Assembly (NCBI RefSeq): GCF_036013975.1
Contig: NZ_CP107904.1
Location: 3,721,001 to 3,785,000 of the forward strand
Direction of reading: 5' to 3'
Source: Kitasatospora sp. NBC_00458
GTDB taxonomy: Bacteria > Actinomycetota > Actinomycetes > Streptomycetales > Streptomycetaceae
DNA: 64,000 nucleotides
In this document: positions 48,511-56,760 of the stretch, one piece after another
How positions within the stretch are numbered: the stretch's first letter is position 1
Layout of the letters: each line of letters opens with the position of its first letter
Notes under the pieces: model-generated
Database searches by the model: none
What the model was told of the DNA's origin: nothing
Seen by the model: the letters and a program-made list of their open reading frames with translations, nothing else
Translations under genes and position numbers: made by a program

Positions 48511-49613
48511 CCCTGCTGCCCGGTCAGCGCCTCGTACGCCTGGCCGTGGACGTCGCCGTGCACGGGCGCGGCACCCGGCACGTGGGTCTCGGTCACCGGC
48601 AGCGAGGAGTCCGCCGACAGGTCGAGGGAGGACGGCTCGCGGTTCCGCCAGACCATCTCGGCACCGAGCGCGGCGACCATCGCGCCGTTGTCGGTGCACA
48701 GGCCCGGACGCGGCACCCGGAGCCGGATGCCGGCCTTGTCGCAGCGCTGCTGGGCCATCTCGCGCAGCCGCGAGTTGGCCGCCACCCCGCCGCCGATCAT
48801 CAGGTGCCCGACGCCGCTGTCCTTGCAGGCCTTGACCGCCTTGCGGGTCAGCACGTCGGTGACCGCCTCCTGGAAGGACGCCGCGACGTCCGCGACCAGC
48901 ACCTCCTCGCCGGCCCGGCGCTTCGCCTCCACCCAGCGGGCGACGGCGGTCTTCAGGCCGGAGAAGGAGAAGTCGTACTCCGGGTCCTTGGGACCGCTCA
49001 GGCCGCGCGGGAAGGCGATCGCCTTCCGGTCGCCCTCACGGGCGGTGCGGTCCACCACCGGACCGCCGGGGAAGCCCAGCCCGAGCACCCGGGCGACCTT
49101 GTCGAAGGCCTCGCCCGCCGCGTCGTCGATGGTCGCCCCGAGCGGGCGGACGTCACTGGTGATGTCCTCGCTGAGCAGCAGCGAGGAGTGCCCGCCGGAG
49201 ACCAGCAGGGCCATCGTCGGCGACGGCAGCCGGCCGTGCTCCAGCTGGTCCACGCAGATGTGCGAGGCGAGGTGGTTGACCCCGTACAGCGGCTTGTCGA
49301 GCGCCCACGCGTACGCCTTGGCGGCGCTCACCCCGACCAGCAGCGCGCCCGCCAGGCCCGGGCCGGCCGTGACGGCGATGCCGTCCAGGTCGCTCGCCTT
49401 GACGCCGGCGGTGTCCAGGGCGCGCTGGATGGTCGGGACCATCGCCTCCAGGTGCGCGCGGCTGGCGATCTCGGGGACGACGCCGCCGAACCGGGCGTGG
49501 TCGTTGACGCTGGAGGCGACCGCGTCGGCGAGCAGCGTGGTGCCGCGCACGATGCCGACGCCGGTCTCGTCGCAGGAGGTCTCGATACCGAGGACCAGCG
49601 GTTCGTCAGCCAT
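48507..49613 (-). CDS. tsaD: tRNA threonylcarbamoyladenosine synthase catalytic subunit TsaD
   Basis: A 368-residue ASKHA-fold enzyme that transfers the threonylcarbamoyl group to A37 of ANN-decoding tRNAs. Metal-binding HxxxH lies in VNHLASH, the start reads [16 protein letters not shown], and the phosphate loops [10 protein letters not shown] and [15 protein letters not shown] are present. It partners with TsaB and TsaE, both encoded nearby. The ATG overlaps the rimI stop by 8 bp, giving the order tsaB-rimI-tsaD with successive overlaps. About 30 extra C-terminal residues follow the core. Confidence 0.96.
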   Translation of the reverse strand: MADEPLVLGIETSCDETGVGIVRGTTLLADAVASSVNDHARFGGVVPEIASRAHLEAMVPTIQRALDTAGVKASDLDGIAVTAGPGLAGALLVGVSAAKAYAWALDKPLYGVNHLASHICVDQLEHGRLPSPTMALLVSGGHSSLLLSEDITSDVRPLGATIDDAAGEAFDKVARVLGLGFPGGPVVDRTAREGDRKAIAFPRGLSGPKDPEYDFSFSGLKTAVARWVEAKRRAGEEVLVADVAASFQEAVTDVLTRKAVKACKDSGVGHLMIGGGVAANSRLREMAQQRCDKAGIRLRVPRPGLCTDNGAMVAALGAEMVWRNREPSSLDLSADSSLPVTETHVPGAAPVHGDVHGQAYEALTGQQG

Positions 49614-50361
49614 GGCGGGTGTCCTTCTTCACATCCGGTCGCGGGAGGTCCGCGGGTTCGTCGGGGTCGTCGCAGCCGTCGTGGCCGTCGAACCCGTCGA
49701 GGTCGTCGTCGTGGCCGTGGTCGTGGCCGTGGTCGGCCGGGTCTGCCGGGTCGGAGAGGTCCTCGCCGCTGCCGGGGTCGTCGCCGTCGTCCGGGGCGGC
49801 GGGGTCCTCCGGGCCGGCGAGGTCGAGGCGCATCACCAGCGCGTCGATGTTGGCGGGCTGGTAGTAGCCGCGCCGGATGCCGACCGGTTCGAAGCCGAAG
49901 CGCTCGTACAGCCGCTGGGCGCGCGGGTTGTCCACCCGGACCTCCAGCAGCAGCTCCGCGCAGCCGCGCCGGACCGCCTCCCGGACCAGGTCGGTGAGCA
50001 GCGCCGTGCCGAGGCCGGTCCCCTGGTGGCGCCCGTCGACGGCGATCGTCTGCACGTCGCCCTCGCCGGCCACCGCCATCAGCCCGGCGTAGCCGACGAC
50101 GGCCCCGTCCGGGGTGGCGGCGACCGTGTAGTGGCGGGTGCCGCCGGGGTGGGTCTCGGCCAGCTCGGACCAGTACATCCCGGTGGACCAGGCGTCCTCG
50201 GGGAACAGCCGCAGCTCCAGCTCCATCACCGGGGCGATGTCCCACCAGCGCATCGGGCGCAGGGTGGCGGCCGGGGGGGCCTCCCCGCCCGGGGCGCCCG
50301 GCGCGGGCACCGTGGCGCCCGGGTCCGCGGTGGCCGGGCCGGCGGTACTCGGACCGGTCAC
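49606..50361 (-). CDS. rimI: ribosomal protein S18 alanine N-acetyltransferase RimI, with acidic His-rich tail
   Basis: A 251-residue GNAT enzyme; GTG at 50361 overlaps the tsaB stop. The acetyl-CoA loop is [15 protein letters not shown] and the core is [17 protein letters not shown] to VMRLDLAG (about 40-185). RimI acetylates the N-terminus of ribosomal protein S18 and is usually part of the tsa cluster. The last ~65 residues are an unusual extension rich in Asp, His and Gly ([19 protein letters not shown]), possibly metal-binding, which most RimI proteins lack. Overlaps with tsaB and tsaD indicate a single transcript. Confidence 0.93.
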   Translation of the reverse strand: MTGPSTAGPATADPGATVPAPGAPGGEAPPAATLRPMRWWDIAPVMELELRLFPEDAWSTGMYWSELAETHPGGTRHYTVAATPDGAVVGYAGLMAVAGEGDVQTIAVDGRHQGTGLGTALLTDLVREAVRRGCAELLLEVRVDNPRAQRLYERFGFEPVGIRRGYYQPANIDALVMRLDLAGPEDPAAPDDGDDPGSGEDLSDPADPADHGHDHGHDDDLDGFDGHDGCDDPDEPADLPRPDVKKDTRHG

Positions 50362-51014
50362 GCCGGCAGCACCGCCTTGTAGCCGGCCGGCACCTGGGCG
50401 TCCGGGCGGCGCAGGTAGAGCGGGGCGTTGGGCAGCAGCTCGCGTCCGGCGGCCAGCTCGGCGGCGGCGAAGCCGGCGAGCGCGCCGGCCGAGACGTGCT
50501 CGGGGCCGTGCGCGCCGGGGAAGGCGTCCGGGTAGAGCAGCGCACCGGCGCCGACCGCCCGCGGCAGCGGCGTCAGCTCGGCCGGGCGGTCCACCGCCGG
50601 GCCCTCGGTCCGGCGGCCCCCGGCGTCGTACGAGGCCCAGTAGACCTCCTTGCGGCGCGCGTCGGTGGCCACCGTGAACGCCTCGCCGGACAACCCCTCG
50701 GCGCGGGCCTGGTGGGCGATCGCGTCCAGGGTGCAGACGCCGTGCACCGGGATCCCGAGCGCGTGGCCCAGGGCGGCGGCGGTCACCAGACCGACCCGCA
50801 GGCCGGTGTAGGGGCCCGGGCCGACGCCCACGGCGATGCCGGTCAGCCGGTGCTTGTCGACACCGGCCGCCCGCAGCACCTGGTCGATGGCGGGCAACAG
50901 CAGTTCGCCGTGACGCCTGGCGTCGACCTGGTCGGTCTGGGCGAGGACCGCGGTGCCGTCGTGGACGGCGGCGGTGACGGCGGGGGTAGCGGTGTCGAAC
51001 GCGAGCAGCAGCAC
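50358..51014 (-). CDS. tsaB: TsaB, partner of TsaD in tRNA t6A synthesis
   Basis: A 218-residue ASKHA-family protein that dimerises with TsaD and stabilises it. The N-terminus LLLAFDTATPAVTAAV and the loop VGVGPGPYTGLRVGL are diagnostic, and the zinc/ATP motifs of TsaD are absent as expected. GTG start at 51014 without a strong ribosome site. First of the tsaB-rimI-tsaD overlapping string. It is separated from tsaE (52348-52845) by two small genes. Confidence 0.94.
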   Translation of the reverse strand: MLLLAFDTATPAVTAAVHDGTAVLAQTDQVDARRHGELLLPAIDQVLRAAGVDKHRLTGIAVGVGPGPYTGLRVGLVTAAALGHALGIPVHGVCTLDAIAHQARAEGLSGEAFTVATDARRKEVYWASYDAGGRRTEGPAVDRPAELTPLPRAVGAGALLYPDAFPGAHGPEHVSAGALAGFAAAELAAGRELLPNAPLYLRRPDAQVPAGYKAVLPA

Positions 51015-51300
51015 GGGTCAAGGTTAGACCGGTCGGCGGGTGACCGGGCCGCCCGTCCCCGCCCGCCGCTGCCGTCCCCGCCGGGCGGGGCCCGGGTCCC
51101 GGCGTCGGTCCCGGCGACGCGCATCACACCGAGCGCGACCACGACCACGCGGCCGCGACCCGGGCATCTGCTCCGATCATCTGCTCCGCCCGATCGAAAA
51201 CCAGCGCCGGTCCGGAACACACGTCCGGCACGATGCGGACCGGACGGACGGACCTGGCACGATGGGGCCGACGGTTTTGGGACGGCGGTGGGAGCAGCAC

Positions 51301-51891
51301 GTGGCGAAGATGGGTCCTGGAGTGGTGGTCACGGGGCTGACCCTGGGGGCCCTGGCAGTGGTGAGCCTGCTGGCCTTCCAGGCCAACGGCGCGCAGGACC
51401 GCGCGGTCGCCGCGAGTCCCAGCACGAGCGCCGCGGCCTCGTCCAGCGGGCCGGCCGCCACGGCCACCCCGACCGCCTCCCCCACGCCGACCGTACCGGC
51501 GCTGCCCACCACCGGCGCGGGCACCGGGCTGCGGGTCGTGTACTCGGTCGGCGGCCACTACGTCTGGCTGGTCGACCCCAAGAAGACCCCGCAGGTGGTG
51601 GCCGCGTTCCCGGTCACCCCCGGCACGGTCGAGCCGGCTCCCGGCAGCTACCCCGTGTACAGCCGGACGCCCACCACCACCGGCACGGACGGCCGGCAGA
51701 TCGAGCACGTCGTCCGCTTCGCGCAGCAGAACGGCGTGGTGTTCGGCTTCAGCGCGGCCGTCGACGGCGCCACCGGCACGCCGACCACCGACCCGAAGGC
51801 CAAGACCGGTGGCATCCGCAGCGGGCGGCAGGAGGGCCAGCTCCTCTGGGACTTCGCGCCGAACGGCACCAAGGTGGTCGTGATCGCCTGA
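51301..51891 (+). CDS. membrane-anchored protein with YkuD-like fold, apparently lacking the catalytic Cys
   Basis: A 196-residue protein from GTG after GGGAG. A membrane helix (about 6-28) and a Ser/Ala/Thr linker lead to a domain (VVYSVGGHYVWLVD, VVAAFPVTPGTVEPAPGSYPVYSR) that resembles an L,D-transpeptidase, but the HGxx14SHGC catalytic block is missing; no Cys is visible in the domain. It may be a non-catalytic wall-binding relative. It reads opposite to the tsa genes. Confidence 0.7.
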   Translation: MAKMGPGVVVTGLTLGALAVVSLLAFQANGAQDRAVAASPSTSAAASSSGPAATATPTASPTPTVPALPTTGAGTGLRVVYSVGGHYVWLVDPKKTPQVVAAFPVTPGTVEPAPGSYPVYSRTPTTTGTDGRQIEHVVRFAQQNGVVFGFSAAVDGATGTPTTDPKAKTGGIRSGRQEGQLLWDFAPNGTKVVVIA

Positions 51892-51987
51892 CCGCGCCGG
51901 GCCCCGCGGTCCGTGCTGCGCTCCGTGCCGCGCGCCCGTGCCGCGCGTCCGCCCGGCGCGTCCACGCCTCGGGTTCCGTCCGCGGTC

Positions 51988-52233
51988 CTACGCGGCCCGG
52001 CGGGTCCGGTGCTCGTGCGTGTCCACCGGTTCCCGGGCGGCCGCGGCATCCGCCGCACCCGCCTTCCCGGCGTCGCCCTCGGCCGGGCAGCGGCCCGGCG
52101 GGGTGGAGACCGCCTCCGCCGCGGCACAGGCGGCCAGCAGGGCCCGCATCGGGCCTCCCCGGTCACGGCGGGCGGGCTCTCCGGCTCCGGCACCGCGCGG
52201 CGCGCGCTCCGGGGCGGGGGTGGTGCTCGACAT
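51988..52233 (-). CDS. 81-residue Ala/Arg-rich protein behind an iron-box-like palindrome
   Basis: ATG has an excellent AGGGAGG ribosome site. Central block MRALLAACAAAEAVSTPP is hydrophobic, the rest is Pro/Ala/Arg/Glu-rich and ends HEHRTRRAA. Nothing in it resembles a known family. The GTTAGG-CAGA-CCTAAC palindrome lies right upstream, close to the ribosome site. The coding call rests mainly on the ribosome site and upstream element; it is a moderate call. Confidence 0.55.
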   Translation of the reverse strand: MSSTTPAPERAPRGAGAGEPARRDRGGPMRALLAACAAAEAVSTPPGRCPAEGDAGKAGAADAAAAREPVDTHEHRTRRAA

Positions 52234-52245
52234 GGCGCCTCCCTA

Positions 52246-52261
52246 GTTAGGCAGACCTAAC
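52246..52261. promoter_or_regulatory. iron-box-like palindrome (DmdR/IdeR type)
   Basis: GTTAGG-CAGA-CCTAAC, a perfect 6-bp dyad. Its TTAGGCAGACCTAA core matches 12 of the last 14 positions of the DmdR/IdeR consensus (TTAGGCTAACCTAA), though the left outer half is poor. It lies 13 bases before the 81-residue gene start. Confidence 0.5.
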
Positions 52262-52304
52262 CGCAGCACCCATCCCACCACGCCCGGGACCCGGCCCGCA
52301 ACAT

Positions 52305-52327
52305 CTTCCCGACAGGCTGTCGGGAAG
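52305..52327 (-). terminator. tsaE terminator
   Basis: A perfect 10-bp stem (CTTCCCGACA and complement) with a 3-nt loop, 21 bases after the tsaE stop. Confidence 0.7.
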
Positions 52328-52347
52328 GCCCGACGGTCCCGTCCCCG

Positions 52348-52845
52348 TCAGGCCAGCACGGACAGCTCCACACCGTCCCAGCGGCCGCCGATGCCGGTCA
52401 GCCCCACCTGGCGCGGGTCCAGGTCGCCCCCCTCCGCGCCGGCGCCGATCGCCCGCTCGATCCGGACCTCCAGCCGGTCCTCCGAGAGCCGCTCGACCTT
52501 GCCCTCGCCCCACTCGACCACGACCACCGACTCGGGCAGCGAGACGTCCAGGTCGAGGTCCTCCATCTCGTCCAGGTCCCCGCCCAGCCGGTACGCGTCC
52601 ACGTGGACCAGCGCGGGTCCGCCGACCAGCGACGGATGCACCCGGGCGATCACGAAGGTCGGCGAAGTGACCGCCCCGCGCACCCCGAGCCCCTCCCCCA
52701 GCCCCCGGGTCAGGGTGGTCTTCCCGGCACCCAGCTCGCCGGAGAGCAGCACCAGGTCCCCCGGCCGCAGCAGCGCGGCCAGCTCCCGGCCGAGCCGGCC
52801 CATCCGCTCGGGGGTGGCGACGGTGAGAGTGGCGTGCGAGCCCAT
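52348..52845 (-). CDS. tsaE: TsaE, ATPase of tRNA t6A synthesis
   Basis: A 165-residue P-loop protein (Walker A GELGAGKT; LVHVDAYRL Walker-B/switch; VVVVEWGEG). TsaE supports TsaD/TsaB turnover in t6A formation. It is the third t6A gene in this window but is separated from tsaB-rimI-tsaD by two small genes. In the usual arrangement it follows the hydrolase-alr operon directly; here 2.6 kb with a surface-protein gene and an IS remnant intervenes. Confidence 0.94.
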   Translation of the reverse strand: MGSHATLTVATPERMGRLGRELAALLRPGDLVLLSGELGAGKTTLTRGLGEGLGVRGAVTSPTFVIARVHPSLVGGPALVHVDAYRLGGDLDEMEDLDLDVSLPESVVVVEWGEGKVERLSEDRLEVRIERAIGAGAEGGDLDPRQVGLTGIGGRWDGVELSVLA

Positions 52846-53223
52846 GTGCGAATCAAGCCCTTCGGTCCGTACAGCGGCGCACCGACCGTCGGGCGCCCCC
52901 GCTACCGTGCCACATCCCCGGCCGTGCCCGCGCCGTACCCGCGGCGGGGTCGCGGCGGGCTCGCGCCGTACCCGCAGCGGGCTCGTGGCGGGCTCGTGGC
53001 GGAGGCCGCTCGGGGCCGCGGTGACCGTTCTGACCAGATCTGCCCTTCTTTGTCGGCGTCAGCCCGCCGACCTGCGGGGACCCGCTCCCAGGAAGTTCCC
53101 AGCAAGGCGCTACGGTCCTGATTCCGAACCTTTTTCCGGATCACCGGGGCAGCCTCCCGCACACCGTCCGGATCCCCCGTTCCGGGCACCCCGACTGCCC
53201 GGCCTCCCGATGAGGTCACACCG
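52846..53223. other. 378-bp divergent gap with tandem repeat
   Basis: The gap between tsaE and the LAxTG gene. It holds two 33-bp tandem units (52929-52961, 52962-52994, three differences, beginning CGCGCCGTACCCGC) and, near the LAxTG gene, a less GC-rich stretch that probably contains its promoter. No ORF looks coding. Confidence 0.6.
52929..52994. repeat. 33-bp tandem repeat, two copies
   Basis: Units 52929-52961 and 52962-52994 match at 30 of 33 positions. Origin and function unknown. Confidence 0.8.
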
Positions 53224-54471
53224 ATGAAGCTCCGTCGCGGTCTCGCGATACCCGCCGCCGCCCTGGCCACGGCCTCCGTCATCGCGGCGGCCCCCGCCGC
53301 CCTGGCCGCGCCCGCGACCGGCACCGCCCTCGCCGCCGCGCAGGCCGCCTCCGAGCCGCAGGCGCCGCCGGTGCTGGCGTTCAAGAACTTCCCGGTCCGC
53401 GTCGTCGCGGGCGCCCCGGCCGTCGCCTTCAGCGCCGAGATCAGCAACACCTCCGGGCGCGACATGATCATCGAGCCGATGATCATGTTCGGTTCCGAGC
53501 GCAGCACGCTGACCGCCGCCCAGGTCAAGCTCCAGTTCCAGGACATCGACACCCACGCCTGGCGGGACGCCACCCCGTCGGTCGTCGGCACCGGCCTGCG
53601 CGCCGTGACGCTCGACCTCGGCGAGCTGCTCTACCTGCCGAACGGCGAGTCGCTCACCTTCCAGCTCAAGCTGTCGCTGACCGCCGACGCCGTCGCGGAC
53701 GACGCCGTCGCCCGGCTGTCGTTGTTCTTCGACGACCCGGACGAGGACCCGGCGGAGGGGCCGAGCTCGGCCCTCGGCCCCAAGGGCAACTTCGTGGTCA
53801 TCGGCGCCGGCCAGGGGACGGCCGGCCCGTCGGCCAGCCCGTCCGCGACCACCGGCCCGTCCGCGACCGCGACCGCCTCGCCGACCGCCACGGGCAGCCC
53901 GACCGGTACGCCGTCGACCACGGCCACCGCCACCCCGTCGGCCACCGCCACGGCCACGCCGACCACCACGGCCACGGCCTCGCCGACCGCCACCGGTACC
54001 CCGACCGGTACGCCGTCGGCCACGGCCACCGCCACGGCCACCGCCACGGGCACCGCCTCGCCGACCGCCACCCCGACCGGTACGCCGTCCGCCACCACGA
54101 CGGCGTCCGCGTCCTCCTCGCCTTCGGCCACCGCCTCCGCCACCGTCGCGCCCGGCGCCACCGGCACCCCGACGACCGGCGGCACCGGCACCGGCACCGG
54201 CACCGGCAGCACGGGTGGCGCCGCGCAGATCACCCTCCCCGACGCCGCCGCCCTCCAGAAGGTGGCGTCGAACAAGCCGCGGCCCTCCGCCGAGGCGATC
54301 GCCAAGGCCAAGGCGAAGGCCGCCGCCCGCCCGTCCGGCGGCAGCAACCTGGCCACCACCGGTGGCGGCGACGACACCACCGGCATCGCGCTGATCGGCG
54401 GTGCCGTGCTGGCCGCCGGTGTCGGTACGCTCGTCGTGCTGCGCCGCCGCAAGGGCAACGCGAGCGCCTGA
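53224..54471 (+). CDS. LAxTG-anchored Thr/Pro-rich surface protein
   Basis: A 415-residue exported protein. The signal peptide (basic MKLRRG, hydrophobic core, cleavage after PAALA, about residue 29) leads to a beta-rich domain (about 45-195; FPVRVVAGAPAVAFSAEI ... LSLFFDDPDED). A ~140-residue Thr/Ser/Pro/Ala-rich repeat region (TATASPTATGTPTGTPS type) may be glycosylated. The C-terminus has LATTG, a hydrophobic helix and RRRK, so it should be a class E sortase substrate fixed to the cell wall. The gene sits between tsaE and the hydrolase-alr operon with an IS relic and may be a recent insertion. Confidence 0.9.
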   Translation: MKLRRGLAIPAAALATASVIAAAPAALAAPATGTALAAAQAASEPQAPPVLAFKNFPVRVVAGAPAVAFSAEISNTSGRDMIIEPMIMFGSERSTLTAAQVKLQFQDIDTHAWRDATPSVVGTGLRAVTLDLGELLYLPNGESLTFQLKLSLTADAVADDAVARLSLFFDDPDEDPAEGPSSALGPKGNFVVIGAGQGTAGPSASPSATTGPSATATASPTATGSPTGTPSTTATATPSATATATPTTTATASPTATGTPTGTPSATATATATATGTASPTATPTGTPSATTTASASSSPSATASATVAPGATGTPTTGGTGTGTGTGSTGGAAQITLPDAAALQKVASNKPRPSAEAIAKAKAKAAARPSGGSNLATTGGGDDTTGIALIGGAVLAAGVGTLVVLRRRKGNASA

Positions 54472-54491
54472 CGCCCCGCGCACCACGAACC

Positions 54492-54528
54492 GGTGGCCCG
54501 GCCCCTGCTGGTGAGGGGCCGGGCCACC
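54492..54528 (+). terminator. terminator of the LAxTG gene
   Basis: A perfect 14-bp stem (GGTGGCCCGGCCCC and complement) with a 9-nt loop, 20 bases after the stop. Confidence 0.78.
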
Positions 54529-54659
54529 ACCTTTCCGGCAGGACCCCGTCCGCACCCGAACCCGCCGCAGCCCAACCCGCCGCGTCCGGCCCGCGCCCGG
54601 CGACCGGGTGTCCTCCCCCGAGCCTCCGGCCGGGGGGGAGCCCCCGCGCTGATGCGACG

Positions 54660-55470
54660 CGAATCGTCAGACAAGCCCAGGAACCGTCTCCAAGGATTCA
54701 GATCCAGCGCGGGAACGAGGCAATGGCGACGGGGGCCTGGCACGGAATCGCGGGTCTTGTCGCAGCGGTCGGCCGGACCCCGGCACCGCTTCGGTCGGTC
54801 GGTCGGTCGGAACAGGGTTCGTCGACGTCGCCTGCCGCGTCCGCGCAGGCCGGTGGGGATCCTGCGGAAGCCGTGGCCCTTGTCGGCGATCACGTGGCCG
54901 GGCCGAGTGCGTGAGCGGCCCGCACCGGTTCTCGGACCCCGGACCGCCGCCGCGACGGCTTCGAGGCGGGTGCAGTCGTCGGCGTCGCCGCCGGTCAGGA
55001 CGAAGCCGAGCAGGCGGCCCCGGCCGTCGCAGGCCGTGCGGAGCTCGGCGCTCGGTCCTCCACCGGATCGGCCGGGGGCGTTTCACCCGCGTCGCCCCGG
55101 TCGCGCGCCCCGTTATCCCGACGGCGTGCCGACGGACCCGCACGACCCTCGCGTCGACCGACGCCAGCCGGCCGATGTCCGCGGCCGGGCCCTTCTCCGC
55201 CCGGACCGCACGGCGCAGCCGGGAGCACGTGCCGTCCGGTGCCCACCTGCGGAAACGTCTGCGCAGGCTCCGCCATGAGCCCTACGGCTTCGGCCCGTCC
55301 CGCCAGGACGTGCCGGAGCACCACTTCCACACGATCCCGTTCAGCACCACCCGGTCGTCCGACCGTGGACGCCCCGCACCACCGGTGCGGGCGGGAACCG
55401 CGACGACGCGGCCCACTCGGCGTCCGACCTCGGCATCCGACAGTTCATGACGACGCACCACGGCCGACAT
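54660..55470 (-). pseudogene. decayed IS5-family transposase
   Basis: Pieces of an IS5-type transposase appear in order on the minus strand but in different frames: VVRRHELSDAE and GRPRSDDRVVLNGIVWKW (55470 down to about 55290), the AHQHA-like VRRHAVG near 55140, LTGGDADDCTRLEAV near 54980, and ADKGHGFRRI then CDKTRDS ... ALDLNPW (54893 down to about 54666). The frame changes and lost catalytic residues show it is inactive. Clear inverted repeats were not found. It marks DNA inserted between tsaE and the hydrolase gene. Confidence 0.8.
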
Positions 55471-55479
55471 GGTCTCTCG

Positions 55480-56760
55480 TCACTCGACCGGCTTGGCGGA
55501 CGGCTCCTGGACCGACTCGCGCAACGAGGCCGGGAGCGGGGCGGCCCCCCGGTAGGCGGCGGCCTGCTCCAGCAGGTTCACCAGCCGGCGGTCGACGACG
55601 TCGGGGCGCTCCAGCATTACCAGGTGCCCGGCGTCCTCGACCAGGACCAGCTCGGCGCCCGGCAGCTGCCCGGCCATCACCTCGCCGTGGCCCGGCGGGG
55701 TCAACAGGTCCTTCGTGCCGGTCAGCACCAGGGTCGGGACACCGCGCAGGGCGCCCAGTGCCTCGGTCTTCTCGTGCGCGGCGAAGACCGGGTAGAACTC
55801 CGCCACCACGTCGATCGGGGTCGCGTCGAGCAGCTGCTCGGCGAACCGGACCACGCCCGGGTCGACGTCCTTCCCCCCGAAGGAGAACCGCCGGTAGAAC
55901 ACGGCGCTGACGTCCGCCCCCAGCCGGCGGGTCGCCTCGACCAGGTCGACCTGACGGCCGAGCAGCCGCACCATGCCCGGCGCGACCTTCTTGAACAGCT
56001 TGGCGCCCGCCGCGGGCAGGCCGAGGGTGACGGCGTCCCAGTTCCCCGCCAGGGTGCCGATCAGGCCGACCCCGGCGACCCGCTCGCGGAACAGCTCCGG
56101 GTGCTGGTCGGCCAGCGCCATCACCGTCATGCCGCCCATCGAGTGGCCGACCAGGACCAGCGGGCCGGTGGGTGCGACGGCGTCGATGACGGCCTTCAGA
56201 TCGCCGCCCAGCTGGTCGATGCCGGCCGGCTCACCCGCCAGGTAGGAGCGGGAGCGCTCCGAACGGCCGTGGCTGCGCTGGTCCCAGAAGACCAGCCGCA
56301 GGCCGGCGCGGAGCGCGGCGCGCTGGAAGTGCCAGCTGTCCTGGCTGAGGCAGTAACCGTGGCAGAAGACCACGGTCAGCGGCTCCGCGCCGCCGACCGG
56401 CGGGCCGCCCGGCCGTTCATCCTGCTGTTCATCCGGCCAGCCGGTGCCGTCCAGCTCCACGTACAGCTCGGTGCCGTCGGCGGCGGCCACCGTGCGGGGG
56501 CGACCGCGCAGCGAGCCGTACGGGGCCTTCGCGTCCAGTTCGGCGCGGGCCCGGCGGCGCATCGCCCGGCCGACCGTCAGCCGCTCGATCGCCACGCCGG
56601 CCGCGGCGCCGGCGGCGAGCACGCCGACCGAGATGCCGATCAGGCCCGCCCGGCTCACTCCGGGGTTCGCGCCGGACGCCGCGTCCGCCACCGCTTCGAC
56701 GGCCTTCCCGGCCGCCTTGGCCACCGTCGTGACCGGGTCGGAGCCGGGCTGCCCACTCAT
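55480..56760 (-). CDS. alpha/beta-fold hydrolase
   Basis: A 426-residue protein. The N-terminal ~60 residues include a hydrophobic helix (AGLIGISVGVLAAGAAAGVA), so it is probably membrane-anchored. The hydrolase fold has the nucleophile elbow GHSMGG (Ser), an Asp near GTKDLLTPP and His in DAGHLVML, with oxyanion HGYCLSQDSW. The ATG overlaps the alr stop (ATGA), so the two are translationally coupled. The same pairing with alr is usual in streptomycetes. The substrate is unknown. Confidence 0.93.
   Translation of the reverse strand: MSGQPGSDPVTTVAKAAGKAVEAVADAASGANPGVSRAGLIGISVGVLAAGAAAGVAIERLTVGRAMRRRARAELDAKAPYGSLRGRPRTVAAADGTELYVELDGTGWPDEQQDERPGGPPVGGAEPLTVVFCHGYCLSQDSWHFQRAALRAGLRLVFWDQRSHGRSERSRSYLAGEPAGIDQLGGDLKAVIDAVAPTGPLVLVGHSMGGMTVMALADQHPELFRERVAGVGLIGTLAGNWDAVTLGLPAAGAKLFKKVAPGMVRLLGRQVDLVEATRRLGADVSAVFYRRFSFGGKDVDPGVVRFAEQLLDATPIDVVAEFYPVFAAHEKTEALGALRGVPTLVLTGTKDLLTPPGHGEVMAGQLPGAELVLVEDAGHLVMLERPDVVDRRLVNLLEQAAAYRGAAPLPASLRESVQEPSAKPVE

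Noticed and set aside
54667-55330. Separate short genes in the IS relic
   Set aside because: The pieces align in order with one IS5-family transposase and are better read as a single decayed gene.
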